NCBI RefSeq assembly: GCF_001297125.1
Contig: NZ_LHPC01000054.1
Coordinates: 62,001 to 126,000 of the forward strand
From: Pseudomonas sp. RIT-PI-q
GTDB lineage: Bacteria; Pseudomonadota; Gammaproteobacteria; Pseudomonadales; Pseudomonadaceae
DNA length: 64,000 bases
Reading direction: 5' to 3'
Shown here one piece after another: positions 54,876 through 63,257 of this stretch (positions within the stretch are counted from its first letter, which is position 1; the number at the start of each line of letters is the position of its first letter). A program made the translations under genes and the position numbers. The notes under the pieces are model-generated. The model made no database searches. It worked only from the letters and a program-made list of their open reading frames with translations, and had not been told where the DNA came from.

Positions 54876-55364
54876 CGTCCCGCCATCGGCATCCGGCTTG
54901 CCGCCAAACATGCCAAACAGGTTTTGGGTGTTCAGATACAGGGCCTTGGACTGATCGACATATTGGCGCATCAGGTCCTGCATCACCGGCGCTTGCTGGT
55001 GCATGAAGGTGCTCCAGGCTTCGGACGACTGCGCGCCGGTTTGGGACTGGATGTCGATGACGGTCTGTATGCTCTTGTCGAGGTAACTGCCGAGTACGCC
55101 TTGATACGGGCCGTAGAACTGGATAATCCCCATCAGCATTTCGCTGGTGAAGATCGGCTCACCGCCGCTTTCGGCTTCCAGAATGACTTGCAGGAGGATG
55201 CTGCGCGTCAGGTCCTCGCCGGTCTTGGCGTCGACTACCTGGAAGGCCACTTTATCAACCACCAGTTGGCGTATGTCCGCCAGTGTCAGGTGACTGCTGG
55301 TGTGGGTGTCATACAGTCGGCGATTGGGGTATTTCTTGATCAGGCGGGGGGTGTTATCAGTCAT
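54852..55364 (-). CDS. phaR: Polyhydroxyalkanoate synthesis repressor PhaR
   Basis: Encodes 170 aa. The N-terminal PHB/PHA_acc DNA-binding domain reads RLIKKYPNRRLYDTHTSSHL; the following segment (MGIIQFYGPYQGVLGSYLDKS) and a basic tail complete the family. PhaR binds TGC-rich DNA upstream of phasin genes and is released when it binds PHB granules. Convergent with phaP. Confidence 0.94.
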   Translation of the reverse strand: MTDNTPRLIKKYPNRRLYDTHTSSHLTLADIRQLVVDKVAFQVVDAKTGEDLTRSILLQVILEAESGGEPIFTSEMLMGIIQFYGPYQGVLGSYLDKSIQTVIDIQSQTGAQSSEAWSTFMHQQAPVMQDLMRQYVDQSKALYLNTQNLFGMFGGKPDADGGTKKNGDGE

Positions 55365-55483
55365 GCGGGCGTCTCGCGGCGGGCCTGGTTTGCAGGCATC
55401 TTAACCTACTATGGTGGCCGCCTGTTTCTAATCCCCTGTGGGCGGTGGCTGGCCAGCGAAGACGGAGATGTACCCCGATCAAA

Positions 55484-55510
55484 CTGTAGGAGCTGGCTTG
55501 CCAGCGAAGG
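55484..55510 (+). repeat. Single REP (gtaggagctggcttg family)
   Basis: CTGTAGGAGCTGGCTTGCCA plus GCGAAGG, with a degenerate copy 40 nt before it (GGTGGCTGGCCAGCGAAGAC). Confidence 0.7.
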
Positions 55511-55608
55511 CTATGTGTTAGACGGTGGGGTTTCTGAGGGTGTACATATCCATTCCTGCGGTAACGGCCACTATTGGTTTCGCCCTTACGGCGAGTCACT
55601 TGGAAGAG

Positions 55609-55978
55609 CCGTAGGAGCGAGCTTGCTCGCGAAGGACGTCAACGATGACGCGTTTTAACAGGGTAAACGCGGTGCATTTGAGACCTTCGCTGGCAAGCCA
55701 GCTCCTACAGTTGACCGGGTTTTCCATACGAGCACGATCAACTGTAGGAGCCGAGCTTGCTCGCGAAGGACGTCAACGATGACGCGTTTTAACAGGGTAA
55801 ACGCGGTGCATTTGAGACCTTCGCTGGCAAGCCAGCTCCTACAGTTGACCGGGTTTTCCATACGAGCACGATCAACTGTAGGAGCCGAGCTTGCTCGCGA
55901 AGGACGTCAACGATGACGCGTTTTAACAGGGTAAACGCGGTGCATTTGAGACCTTCGCTGGCAAGCCAGCTCCTACAG
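55609..55978. repeat. Triple 134-bp repeat of two different REP types
   Basis: A unit starting GTAGGAGC(C)GAGCTTGCTC recurs at 55611, 55744 and 55878 (133 and 134 bp). It joins an outer REP of the gagcgagcttgctcg type to an inverted REP of the gctggcttgccagcg type across a spacer with GACGCGTTTTAACAGGGTAA. The 688-nt gap 55365-56052 otherwise shows no gene. Confidence 0.9.
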
Positions 55979-56052
55979 TTGATTGGGTTGTTGAGATGTG
56001 GGAGCAGTGACTGCGGCATTAAGTGAGCCCCCTTCACAAACACCGGATCGAT

Positions 56053-57321
56053 TTACCAGATCGGCAACGTATAACTGACAATCAACCGGTTCTCATCCAG
56101 ATCACTGCCAAAATTGGTCGAGCGAACCGTCGCATTACGCCATTTCACCCCGACGTTCTTCAGCGGATCACTCTGCACCACATAACCAATATCGGTATCA
56201 CGCTCCCATTCCTTGCCTTCCGGACGATTACTGCCCAGGTCAATATCGGAACCGGTGAGGTAGCGAGTCATAAACGTCAGACCCGGAACCCCCATCGCCG
56301 CAAAGTTATAGTCATAACGCGCCTGCCAGGATTTTTCGTCCTTGCTGGCGAAGTCGCCGATCTGCACGAAGTTCACCAGGAACGCATCAGTACCGTTGAC
56401 GTAGGCATAGCCCGTGTCGCCACTCATGCCCTGATAACCCAGGCCGAACGCATGCCCGCCGAGGCTGTAGGTGAACATCGCGCCAATCGCATTGTTGTCG
56501 ACGTTACTGCCGCCATCGTCGGTGGAACGGGCGAAGCGCAAATCCGTCTTCAACGATTGCCCCGTGGTCACCGGTAACACGTAAGTCAGGTTCACCAGAT
56601 GCTGACTGTAGAAATTATCGAGGTGACCATAGCTGTAGCCGGTCGCCAGATTGCTGGTCCATTTGTAGTTCAGGCTGGCGAAATCGAAGCTGTCGCTGTC
56701 CAGATGACGCGTGGTGATGCCCTTGGCGCCGGTGCGGGTGATGCCCATGTCCTCGTAGTCCGAGGAGTCGCGCTGGTTGCCCTGCGTCAGCCGCCCGGCA
56801 TCTGCGGTCAGGCCTTCGCTTTCCAGCGCCGTCAATTGACCGCCCTTGAAGGTTTGCGGCAACAGCCGTGAGTCGTTGGCCAGCACCGTCGGCAGCTTGG
56901 GCAGCAGGGTGCCGAGTTTCAGCGTGCTTTTCGAGGCGCGCAGTTTGGCGGTCAGGCCCAGTTCGCCGTATTCGTCCTGCGCGCCTTTGCGGGTATCGCT
57001 ATGGCGTTTGAGCAGGCCGGAGCCGGCGCGATCGGGGCTGGAGTCGAGTTTCACGCCGAGCAGGCCGATGGCATCAAAACCGACACCGACCAAGCCTTCG
57101 GTGAAACCGGATTCGTAGCGCAACAGAAAACCCTGCGCCCATTCCTCTTGTTTGGATTGAGGTGCGTTGGTCTGGCGATAGTCGCGATTGAAGTAGAAGT
57201 TGCGCAGCTCAAGGCTGGCCTTGCTGTCCTTGATAAAGTCAGCAGCGGCGGGGGCCGAGAGGCTGATGACACCGCCGGCCAGCAGCAGTCGGGTAGCGAG
57301 ATTGCGGGTGTGACGGTCCAT
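56053..57321 (-). CDS. OprD-family outer-membrane porin
   Basis: Encodes 422 aa. Signal peptide LLLAGGVISLSAPAAA, then the OprD start DFIKDSKASLELRNFYFNRD, QEEWAQGFLLRYESGFTEG, and beta-strands to an aromatic end (NRLIVSYTLPIW). It is a second, distinct OprD paralogue in this window. The substrate is unknown. Confidence 0.92.
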   Translation of the reverse strand: MDRHTRNLATRLLLAGGVISLSAPAAADFIKDSKASLELRNFYFNRDYRQTNAPQSKQEEWAQGFLLRYESGFTEGLVGVGFDAIGLLGVKLDSSPDRAGSGLLKRHSDTRKGAQDEYGELGLTAKLRASKSTLKLGTLLPKLPTVLANDSRLLPQTFKGGQLTALESEGLTADAGRLTQGNQRDSSDYEDMGITRTGAKGITTRHLDSDSFDFASLNYKWTSNLATGYSYGHLDNFYSQHLVNLTYVLPVTTGQSLKTDLRFARSTDDGGSNVDNNAIGAMFTYSLGGHAFGLGYQGMSGDTGYAYVNGTDAFLVNFVQIGDFASKDEKSWQARYDYNFAAMGVPGLTFMTRYLTGSDIDLGSNRPEGKEWERDTDIGYVVQSDPLKNVGVKWRNATVRSTNFGSDLDENRLIVSYTLPIW

Positions 57322-57365
57322 GGTGAAGCCCCTTTGTTTTTATTATGGAAAAGCAGGTCCCGCGG

Positions 57366-57386
57366 CCCTCGCCAGACAGGCGAGGG
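57366..57386. other. Stem-loop between porin and acyl-CoA dehydrogenase
   Basis: CCCTCGCC-AGACA-GGCGAGGG, an 8-bp GC stem after the dehydrogenase gene (minus strand), without a T-run on that strand; a transcript-end or stability hairpin. Confidence 0.5.
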
Positions 57387-57449
57387 CTGATCAATAAAAA
57401 ACGCGAACGCCAAAATGAGAGGAGCGAGGCACCGCGTGCGGTTCAATCG

Positions 57450-59222
57450 TTAGAACTGTTCGGCGCTCAGGCCATACAACGAGCCGCTGCCCGCGCGGAT
57501 GGATTGCTCCAGACTCAAGACGCGCGGCAGCAGGCGGTGGATGTAGAAATCGGCGGTGGCGATTTTCGCGCCATAAAACGCGGGGTCTTCGCTGTGTTTT
57601 TTCTTCGCGACCTGAGCCATGCGCGCCCAAAGCCAGGCGTAGGCGACGTAGCCGAACAGGTGCAAATACTCCACCGAGGCGGCGCCGACTTCGTTGCGGT
57701 TGGTCGCGGCCTGGTCTTGCAGCCAGTCGCTGAGGTCTTCCAGACGCTGCACGGCATCGAGCAGTTGAACGGAGTAGGGCGCGGCGGGCTGATCGGCGAA
57801 CTGGCGGATCTGGCCGGTGAACTGGTGCAGCGCGACACCCTTGTCGGCGAGCACTTTGCGCCCCAGCAGGTCCAGCGCCTGAATGCCGTTGGTGCCTTCG
57901 TAGATCTGCGCAATACGCACGTCGCGGACCAATTGTTCCTGGCCCCATTCGCGGATGTAGCCATGGCCGCCGAACACTTGCTGACCGTGGATGCAGCTTT
58001 CCAAACCCGTGTCGGTGAAGAACGCCTTGGCAATCGGGGTGAGCAGCGCCACCAGGTTTTGCGCGCTGTCCCGTTCCTGCGCATCATCGGAGAACTTCGC
58101 CAGATCGAGTTGCTGCCCGACATAACTGGCGAACGCGCGGCCGCCTTCGGTCATGGCTTTCATGCTCAGCAGCATGCGGCGCACGTCGGGGTGAACGATG
58201 ATGGGATCGGCGACTTTGTCCGGGGCCATTGCGCCAGTCGGTGCGCGGCTCTGCACACGTTCACGGGCATAAGCCACGGCGCTCTGATACGACGCTTCGG
58301 CGCAACCGATGCCTTGAATGCCAATGGACAGGCGTTCGTAGTTCATCATGGTGAACATCGCCGCCAGGCCTTTGTTGGCTTCGCCGACCAGCCAACCGCT
58401 GGCGCCGTCGAAGTTCATCACGCAGGTGGCGGAGGCCTTGATGCCCATCTTGTGCTCGATCGAACCGCAACTCACCGCGTTGGGATTGCCGAGGGAACCG
58501 TCGGCGTTGACCAGCACTTTCGGAACGACAAACAACGAAATCCCTTTCGGCCCTGCTGGTGCGTCCGGCAGTTTGGCCAGCACCAGATGCACGATGTTTT
58601 CGGTCAGGTCCTGATCGCCACCGGTGATGAAGATTTTGCTGCCGGTGATGCTGTAGCTGCCGTCAGCCTGAGGTTCGGCGCGGGTGCGGATGATCCCCAG
58701 GTCGGTGCCGGCGTGGGCTTCGGTCAGGCACATGGAACCGGCCCAACGGCCTTCGTACATCGGCGGCAGGTACAGGTTTTTCAGGGGGTCGCTGGCGTGG
58801 GCATCCAGTGCCAGGCAGGCACCGGAACTCAACGCCGAATACAAAGCAAAGCTTGAGTTGGCGCCGTAGAGCATTTCTTCAAACTGCACGGCGAGCATCT
58901 TCGGCATGCCCATGCCGCCGAAATCGGCGTTGCCGGACAAACCTACCCAGCCGCCTTCGATGTAGGTGGCGTAAGCCTGCTTGAAACCGATCGGCGTGCT
59001 GACCTGGCCATCGAGCCACTGCGCACCTTCTTCGTCGCCGCTGCGATTCAACGGGGCAATCAGGTGCGAGGTGACTTTGGCCGCCTCTTCAAGAATGGCG
59101 TCAGCGGTTGCGGCGTCGACGTTGTCGGCCAGGGCCGGCAGGCGCGCCCACAGGGCCGGGGCGTCGAACACTTCGTGCAGCACAAAGCGCATGTCGCGCA
59201 GCGGGGCGTTGAATTCGGGCAT
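57450..59222 (-). CDS. Acyl-CoA dehydrogenase (DmdC-like long form)
   Basis: Encodes 590 aa, longer than classical acyl-CoA dehydrogenases, with the C-terminal extension of the DmdC/AcdB group. Signature segments: CLTEAHAGTDLG, NIVHLVLAKLPDAPAGPKGI, HGYIREWGQEQLVRDVRIAQ and the base Glu in IYEGTNGIQALDL. FAD-dependent desaturation of an acyl-CoA is expected; methylmercaptopropionyl-CoA is one possible substrate. ATG 59222 is preferred to a longer upstream start. Confidence 0.88.
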   Translation of the reverse strand: MPEFNAPLRDMRFVLHEVFDAPALWARLPALADNVDAATADAILEEAAKVTSHLIAPLNRSGDEEGAQWLDGQVSTPIGFKQAYATYIEGGWVGLSGNADFGGMGMPKMLAVQFEEMLYGANSSFALYSALSSGACLALDAHASDPLKNLYLPPMYEGRWAGSMCLTEAHAGTDLGIIRTRAEPQADGSYSITGSKIFITGGDQDLTENIVHLVLAKLPDAPAGPKGISLFVVPKVLVNADGSLGNPNAVSCGSIEHKMGIKASATCVMNFDGASGWLVGEANKGLAAMFTMMNYERLSIGIQGIGCAEASYQSAVAYARERVQSRAPTGAMAPDKVADPIIVHPDVRRMLLSMKAMTEGGRAFASYVGQQLDLAKFSDDAQERDSAQNLVALLTPIAKAFFTDTGLESCIHGQQVFGGHGYIREWGQEQLVRDVRIAQIYEGTNGIQALDLLGRKVLADKGVALHQFTGQIRQFADQPAAPYSVQLLDAVQRLEDLSDWLQDQAATNRNEVGAASVEYLHLFGYVAYAWLWARMAQVAKKKHSEDPAFYGAKIATADFYIHRLLPRVLSLEQSIRAGSGSLYGLSAEQF

Positions 59223-59249
59223 AACGTGAACCTCAAAAGGTTGTGCGAT

Positions 59250-59280
59250 GGGCACGGCGCCGCAACGGCGGGCCGTGCCC
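59250..59280. other. Stem-loop between actP and acyl-CoA dehydrogenase
   Basis: GGGCACGGC and GCCGTGCCC form a 9-bp stem in the 64-nt gap, followed by TTT on the plus strand only. Confidence 0.5.
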
Positions 59281-59286
59281 TTTCAA

Positions 59287-60957
59287 TCAATGGCTGGAAG
59301 CACTGGCGGCACCGAGGCCGGTCTGGGCGCGAACGAACTGATCGGCGTAAGCGTCACGCTCCTTGCCGGCGCGCACGCTTTGGTCGAGTTTCGACACGAC
59401 CACAATCACCAGGAACGCCAGCGGCATGGAGAACAGCGCCGGGTGGTCGTACGGGAAGATCGCGTGAGCATGACCAAGCACGGTGACCCACACCGCAGGC
59501 GAGAGAATCACCAGCACCAGCGCGCAGATCAGGCCGGCAAACCCGCCGAGGATCGCGCCTTTGGTGGTCAGGCCTTTCCAGTACATGGCCATGATCAGCA
59601 CCGGGAAGTTGGTCGACGCGGCGATGCCGAAGGTCAGGCCGACGAGGAAGGCGACGTTCATCTTCTCGAACAGAATGCCCAGCAGAATCGCGATGATTCC
59701 AAGGGCGACGGTGGCCATGCGGGTCACGCGCATTTCCTGTTTCTGTGTAGCTTTGCCTTTCTTGAACACCGTGGCGTAGAGGTCGTGGGAAATCGCCGAT
59801 GCACCGGCCAGGGCCAGCCCGGAAACCACCGCGAGAATGGTGGCGAACGCGACCGCCGAGAGGAAACCGAAGAACAGGTTGCCGCCGACCGCCTTGGCCA
59901 GGTGCATGGCAACCATGTTGCCGCCGCCGATCAAGGCACCGCCGACTTCACCATTGACGTAATACTGCGGATCGGTGCCGATGATGACCATCGCGGCAAA
60001 GCCCAGGGTGCAGACCACCAGGAAGAAGAAACCGATGAACCCGGTGGCGTAGAACACCGACTTGCGCGCTTCCTTGGCGTTCGGCACGGTGAAGAAGCGC
60101 ATAAGGATGTGCGGCAGACCGGCAATCCCGAACACCAGGCCCAGCGACATCGACGCGGTGTTGATCGGGTCGGCGAGCATCGAGCCCGGCCCCATGATGT
60201 TCCAGCCACTGGCGTGAGCCTCGACGGCTTTGGTGGCCAGGGTTTCGTAGCTGAAACCGAACTGCGACATGGCCATCACCGCCAGGGTTGTACCGCCGGC
60301 CAGCAGCAACACAGCCTTGATGATCTGCACCCACGTGGTGGCGATCATGCCGCCGAAGATCACGTAGACCAGCATCAGCGCGCCGACGATCACCACGGCA
60401 ACCGGGTAGTCGAGGCCGAACAGCAACTTGATCAACTGACCTGCACCGACCATCTGCACGATCAGGTAGCAGCACACCACCGTCAGCGAACCGAACGCGG
60501 CGAAGATCCGCACTTTGTTCTGGTCCAGTCGATAGGACACGATATCGGCGAAGGTGTAGCGCCCCAAGTTACGCAGACGCTCGGCCATCAGGAAGGTGAT
60601 GATCGGCCAGCCGACAAAGAAGCCGATGGTGTAAATGAAGCCGTCGTAGCCCTTGGCGAACACCAGGCTGGAAAGGCCCAGAAGCGTGGCGGCGGACATG
60701 TAGTCACCGGCAATCGCCAGACCGTTCTGGAACCCGGTGATGCCACCGCCAGCGGTATAAAAGTCGGACGTAGATTTGGTTTGCCGCGCCGCCCACCAGG
60801 TGATGGCCAGCGTGCCGAGGACGAACACAAAGAACATGCCGATCGCATGCAGGTTCAGCGGTTGTTTTTCGATGGCGCCCAACGCGGGCGCAGCCAGTAC
60901 AACGGAGGCCGGCAACAACCCGGCAGCGGCGAGGAGCAGTTTACGTAGCAGGTTCAT
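59287..60957 (-). CDS. actP: Cation/acetate symporter (ActP, sodium:solute symporter family)
   Basis: Encodes 556 aa with about 13 membrane helices; the ActP/SSS motifs FYTAGGGITGFQNGLAIAGD and AGLPHILMRFFTVPNAKEAR are present. It takes up acetate or related monocarboxylates with a cation. Its ATG at 60957 overlaps the DUF485 stop by one base (TGATG), with GAGGAGAG upstream: coupled translation. Confidence 0.92.
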   Translation of the reverse strand: MNLLRKLLLAAAGLLPASVVLAAPALGAIEKQPLNLHAIGMFFVFVLGTLAITWWAARQTKSTSDFYTAGGGITGFQNGLAIAGDYMSAATLLGLSSLVFAKGYDGFIYTIGFFVGWPIITFLMAERLRNLGRYTFADIVSYRLDQNKVRIFAAFGSLTVVCCYLIVQMVGAGQLIKLLFGLDYPVAVVIVGALMLVYVIFGGMIATTWVQIIKAVLLLAGGTTLAVMAMSQFGFSYETLATKAVEAHASGWNIMGPGSMLADPINTASMSLGLVFGIAGLPHILMRFFTVPNAKEARKSVFYATGFIGFFFLVVCTLGFAAMVIIGTDPQYYVNGEVGGALIGGGNMVAMHLAKAVGGNLFFGFLSAVAFATILAVVSGLALAGASAISHDLYATVFKKGKATQKQEMRVTRMATVALGIIAILLGILFEKMNVAFLVGLTFGIAASTNFPVLIMAMYWKGLTTKGAILGGFAGLICALVLVILSPAVWVTVLGHAHAIFPYDHPALFSMPLAFLVIVVVSKLDQSVRAGKERDAYADQFVRAQTGLGAASASSH

Positions 60958-61283
60958 CACTTGCTCTCCTCGAGAATGGCCGCGCCCAGTGCATCAAAGC
61001 GGGTGTTGGCGCGGTAGACATACCAACCGGTCAGCAGCCAGGAAAAAATGATGATCGCCGCGCCAACCGGCATGCCCAGCGTCAACATCCGATGTTCGCC
61101 CAGCGGTGCATGCAACCACTGCGGGGCAAACGCCACCACCAACATGAACAGGTAATAAGTGCCCAGCACGGCGGCGCTCAACGACCAGGCCAGGCGCGAA
61201 CGGCTGCTGACCAATTGAAGGAATTTCGGGTTGCTCCGAATACGTTCACAGCGTTGGGTATCGGTTGAATGGATGTCGATCAT
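60957..61283 (-). CDS. DUF485 inner-membrane protein (YjcH-like)
   Basis: Encodes 108 aa with two membrane helices (LSAAVLGTYYLFMLVVAFA; MPVGAAIIIFSWLLTGWYVY) and the DUF485 motif NPKFLQLVSSRSR. The yjcH-actP pair is conserved in proteobacteria; YjcH is thought to support the symporter. ATG 61283 has GTGGAG upstream. Confidence 0.9.
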   Translation of the reverse strand: MIDIHSTDTQRCERIRSNPKFLQLVSSRSRLAWSLSAAVLGTYYLFMLVVAFAPQWLHAPLGEHRMLTLGMPVGAAIIIFSWLLTGWYVYRANTRFDALGAAILEESK

Positions 61284-61355
61284 GGGTGGCTCCACATTGT
61301 TTTTGTTATCGGTGTTTGGGGTGTCGCTGGGCCGAATTCGGCGTGCACGAACCCG

Positions 61356-61383
61356 AGGCGGCAGGTAAAAGCACCTGCCGCCT
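61356..61383. other. Stem-loop between DUF485 and acyl-CoA synthetase genes
   Basis: AGGCGGCAGGT-AAAAGC-ACCTGCCGCCT, a perfect 11-bp stem in the gap after the synthetase gene (minus strand); no T-run. Confidence 0.55.
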
Positions 61384-61405
61384 GGTGGGTAAAGCGTTGG
61401 TTCGG

Positions 61406-63028
61406 TTAGAGCGCTTTAGCCCTGTCGCGCAGGACGTACTTCTGGATCTTGCCGGTGGACGTCTTCGGCAGCAGGGTGAAGATCACGGTGCGTGGCACTT
61501 TGAAACCGGCCAGGTGCTCGCGGCAGAAACTGATGATGTCGGCCTCGCGAACGTCCTGGTGATCGGCCTTCAGGGTGATGAACGCGCAAGGCGTTTCGCC
61601 CCATTTCTCATCGGGACGGGCAACGACCGCCGCTTCCATCACGCCGGGGTGGCGGTAGAGCACACCTTCCAGTTCGATGGTGGAAATGTTCTCGCCGCCG
61701 GAAATGATGATGTCTTTGAGTCGGTCCTTGATCTCGACATAACCGTCCGGGTGACACACCGCCAGGTCGCCGGTGTGGAACCAGCCGCCTTCGAACGCTT
61801 CGGCGGTGGCGGTCGGGTTTTTCAGGTAGCCCTTCATCACGGTGTTGCCACGCATGAAGATCTCACCGATGGTCTGACCGTCCCGTGGGGTCGGTTCCAG
61901 GGTCTTCGAGTCACCGACCATCACGCCTTCGAGCGTCGGGTAGCGCACGCCTTGGCGGGATTTGATTTGCGCCCGTTCATCCAGCGGCAACTCATCCCAT
62001 TCGGCATGCCAGGCGCAGAGGGTCACCGGGCCGTAGGTTTCGGTCAGGCCATAGACGTGGGTGACCTTGATGCCCATTTCTTCCACGGCACCGATCACTT
62101 TGGCCGGCGGCGCAGCGCCGGCGACCATGGCGTTGACCGGGTGATCGATGGCCGCTTTCGCCGACTCCGGCATGTTGACCAGCGCGTTGAGCACAATCGG
62201 CGCCGCACACAGGTGAGTGATCTGATGTTCGCGGATCAGCGTAAGGATTTTCTGCGGATCGACCCGGCGCAGGAACACATGCACGCCGGCCAACGCGGTG
62301 ATGATCCACGGATAGCACCAACCGTTGCAGTGGAACATCGGCAGCGTCCAGAGGTACACCGGATGGTTGCCTATGGCCCAGGTCATCTGGTTGCCGAGAG
62401 AGTTCAGGTACGCGCCGCGATGGTGATAAACCACGCCTTTGGGGTTGCCGGTGGTGCCAGAGGTGTAGTTCAACGAGATGGCTTGCCATTCGTTCGCCGG
62501 CCATTGCCAGGCGTAATCCGGGTCGCCTTCGGCCAGCAACGCTTCATAGTCCAGCTCGCTGACGGCCTCACCTTCGCCGTATTCCGGGTCATTGACGTCA
62601 ATCACCAGCGGCGGGTGATCGAGCATGCCGATCGCCGCGTGAATCACGCTATGAAACTCGCGGTCGGTGATCAGCACCTTGGCTTCGCCATGCTGCAGCA
62701 TGAAGGCAATGGCTTCGGCATCCAGGCGCACGTTGAGCGGGTTGAGCACGGCGCCGATCATCGGTATGCCGAAGTGCACTTCGAGCATCTCGGGGATGTT
62801 CGGCAGCATCACCGCCACGGTGTCGTTCTTGCCGATGCCGCGACCGGCCAGCGCCGAGGCCAGGCGTCGGCAACGGGTGTAGGTCTGCGCCCACGTGCGG
62901 CGAATCGAGCCATGGATGACGGCGGGGTAGTTGGGATAAACGCTGGCCGTGCGCTCGATGAAGCTGAGCGGAGACAAGGCAATATGGTTGACAGCCGCAG
63001 GGCCTAGCCCTTGTTCGTAGATCGACAT
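61406..63028 (-). CDS. AMP-forming acyl-CoA synthetase
   Basis: Encodes 540 aa of the ANL superfamily. The AMP-binding loop is SLNYTSGTTGNPKGVVYHHR; further motifs are YGLTETYGP, FHTGDLAVCHPDGY, and the C-terminal Lys in LLPKTSTGKIQKYVLR. It activates a medium- or short-chain acid to its CoA ester. With the neighbouring DmdC-like dehydrogenase it resembles the DmdB-DmdC pair, though other fatty acids are equally possible. ATG 63028 is a clear start. Confidence 0.9.
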   Translation of the reverse strand: MSIYEQGLGPAAVNHIALSPLSFIERTASVYPNYPAVIHGSIRRTWAQTYTRCRRLASALAGRGIGKNDTVAVMLPNIPEMLEVHFGIPMIGAVLNPLNVRLDAEAIAFMLQHGEAKVLITDREFHSVIHAAIGMLDHPPLVIDVNDPEYGEGEAVSELDYEALLAEGDPDYAWQWPANEWQAISLNYTSGTTGNPKGVVYHHRGAYLNSLGNQMTWAIGNHPVYLWTLPMFHCNGWCYPWIITALAGVHVFLRRVDPQKILTLIREHQITHLCAAPIVLNALVNMPESAKAAIDHPVNAMVAGAAPPAKVIGAVEEMGIKVTHVYGLTETYGPVTLCAWHAEWDELPLDERAQIKSRQGVRYPTLEGVMVGDSKTLEPTPRDGQTIGEIFMRGNTVMKGYLKNPTATAEAFEGGWFHTGDLAVCHPDGYVEIKDRLKDIIISGGENISTIELEGVLYRHPGVMEAAVVARPDEKWGETPCAFITLKADHQDVREADIISFCREHLAGFKVPRTVIFTLLPKTSTGKIQKYVLRDRAKAL

Positions 63029-63156
63029 GACGGGTACTCGGTGGCTGATTGTTAGCTCTATGGATGACCTTTAAGCGTAGCCGCTGAAGTCATCTTTTAT
63101 GTCCGGTTTGCTTTATATAACAATCTGCCATGGATATGGAAGTACAACCTACGCAG

Positions 63157-63174
63157 TATAGTAGATATACTATA
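63157..63174. promoter_or_regulatory. Palindrome in divergent promoter region
   Basis: TATAGTA-GATA-TACTATA, a 7-bp perfect inverted repeat in the 229-nt gap between the acyl-CoA synthetase gene and the divergent PAS-like gene; a candidate operator or -10 region. Confidence 0.4.
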
Positions 63175-63257
63175 TTGGATTCTTCCGGTGCCAAATGAAT
63201 GCCGTCATACCTCCGAGGCCGGTATATCCTTGGCTTCCCCAACGAAGTGGACCCGTG

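Noticed and set aside
57345..58856. 503-aa plus-strand frame opposite the acyl-CoA dehydrogenase
   Set aside because: Antisense shadow: low-complexity Gln/Arg/His composition and no family motif, while the minus-strand gene has clear motifs.
59248..60948. 566-aa plus-strand frame opposite actP
   Set aside because: The translation is His/Gln/Glu-rich without any motif; the minus strand has the complete ActP symporter.
61265..63007. 580-aa plus-strand frame opposite the acyl-CoA synthetase
   Set aside because: Antisense shadow of a gene with intact AMP-binding motifs.
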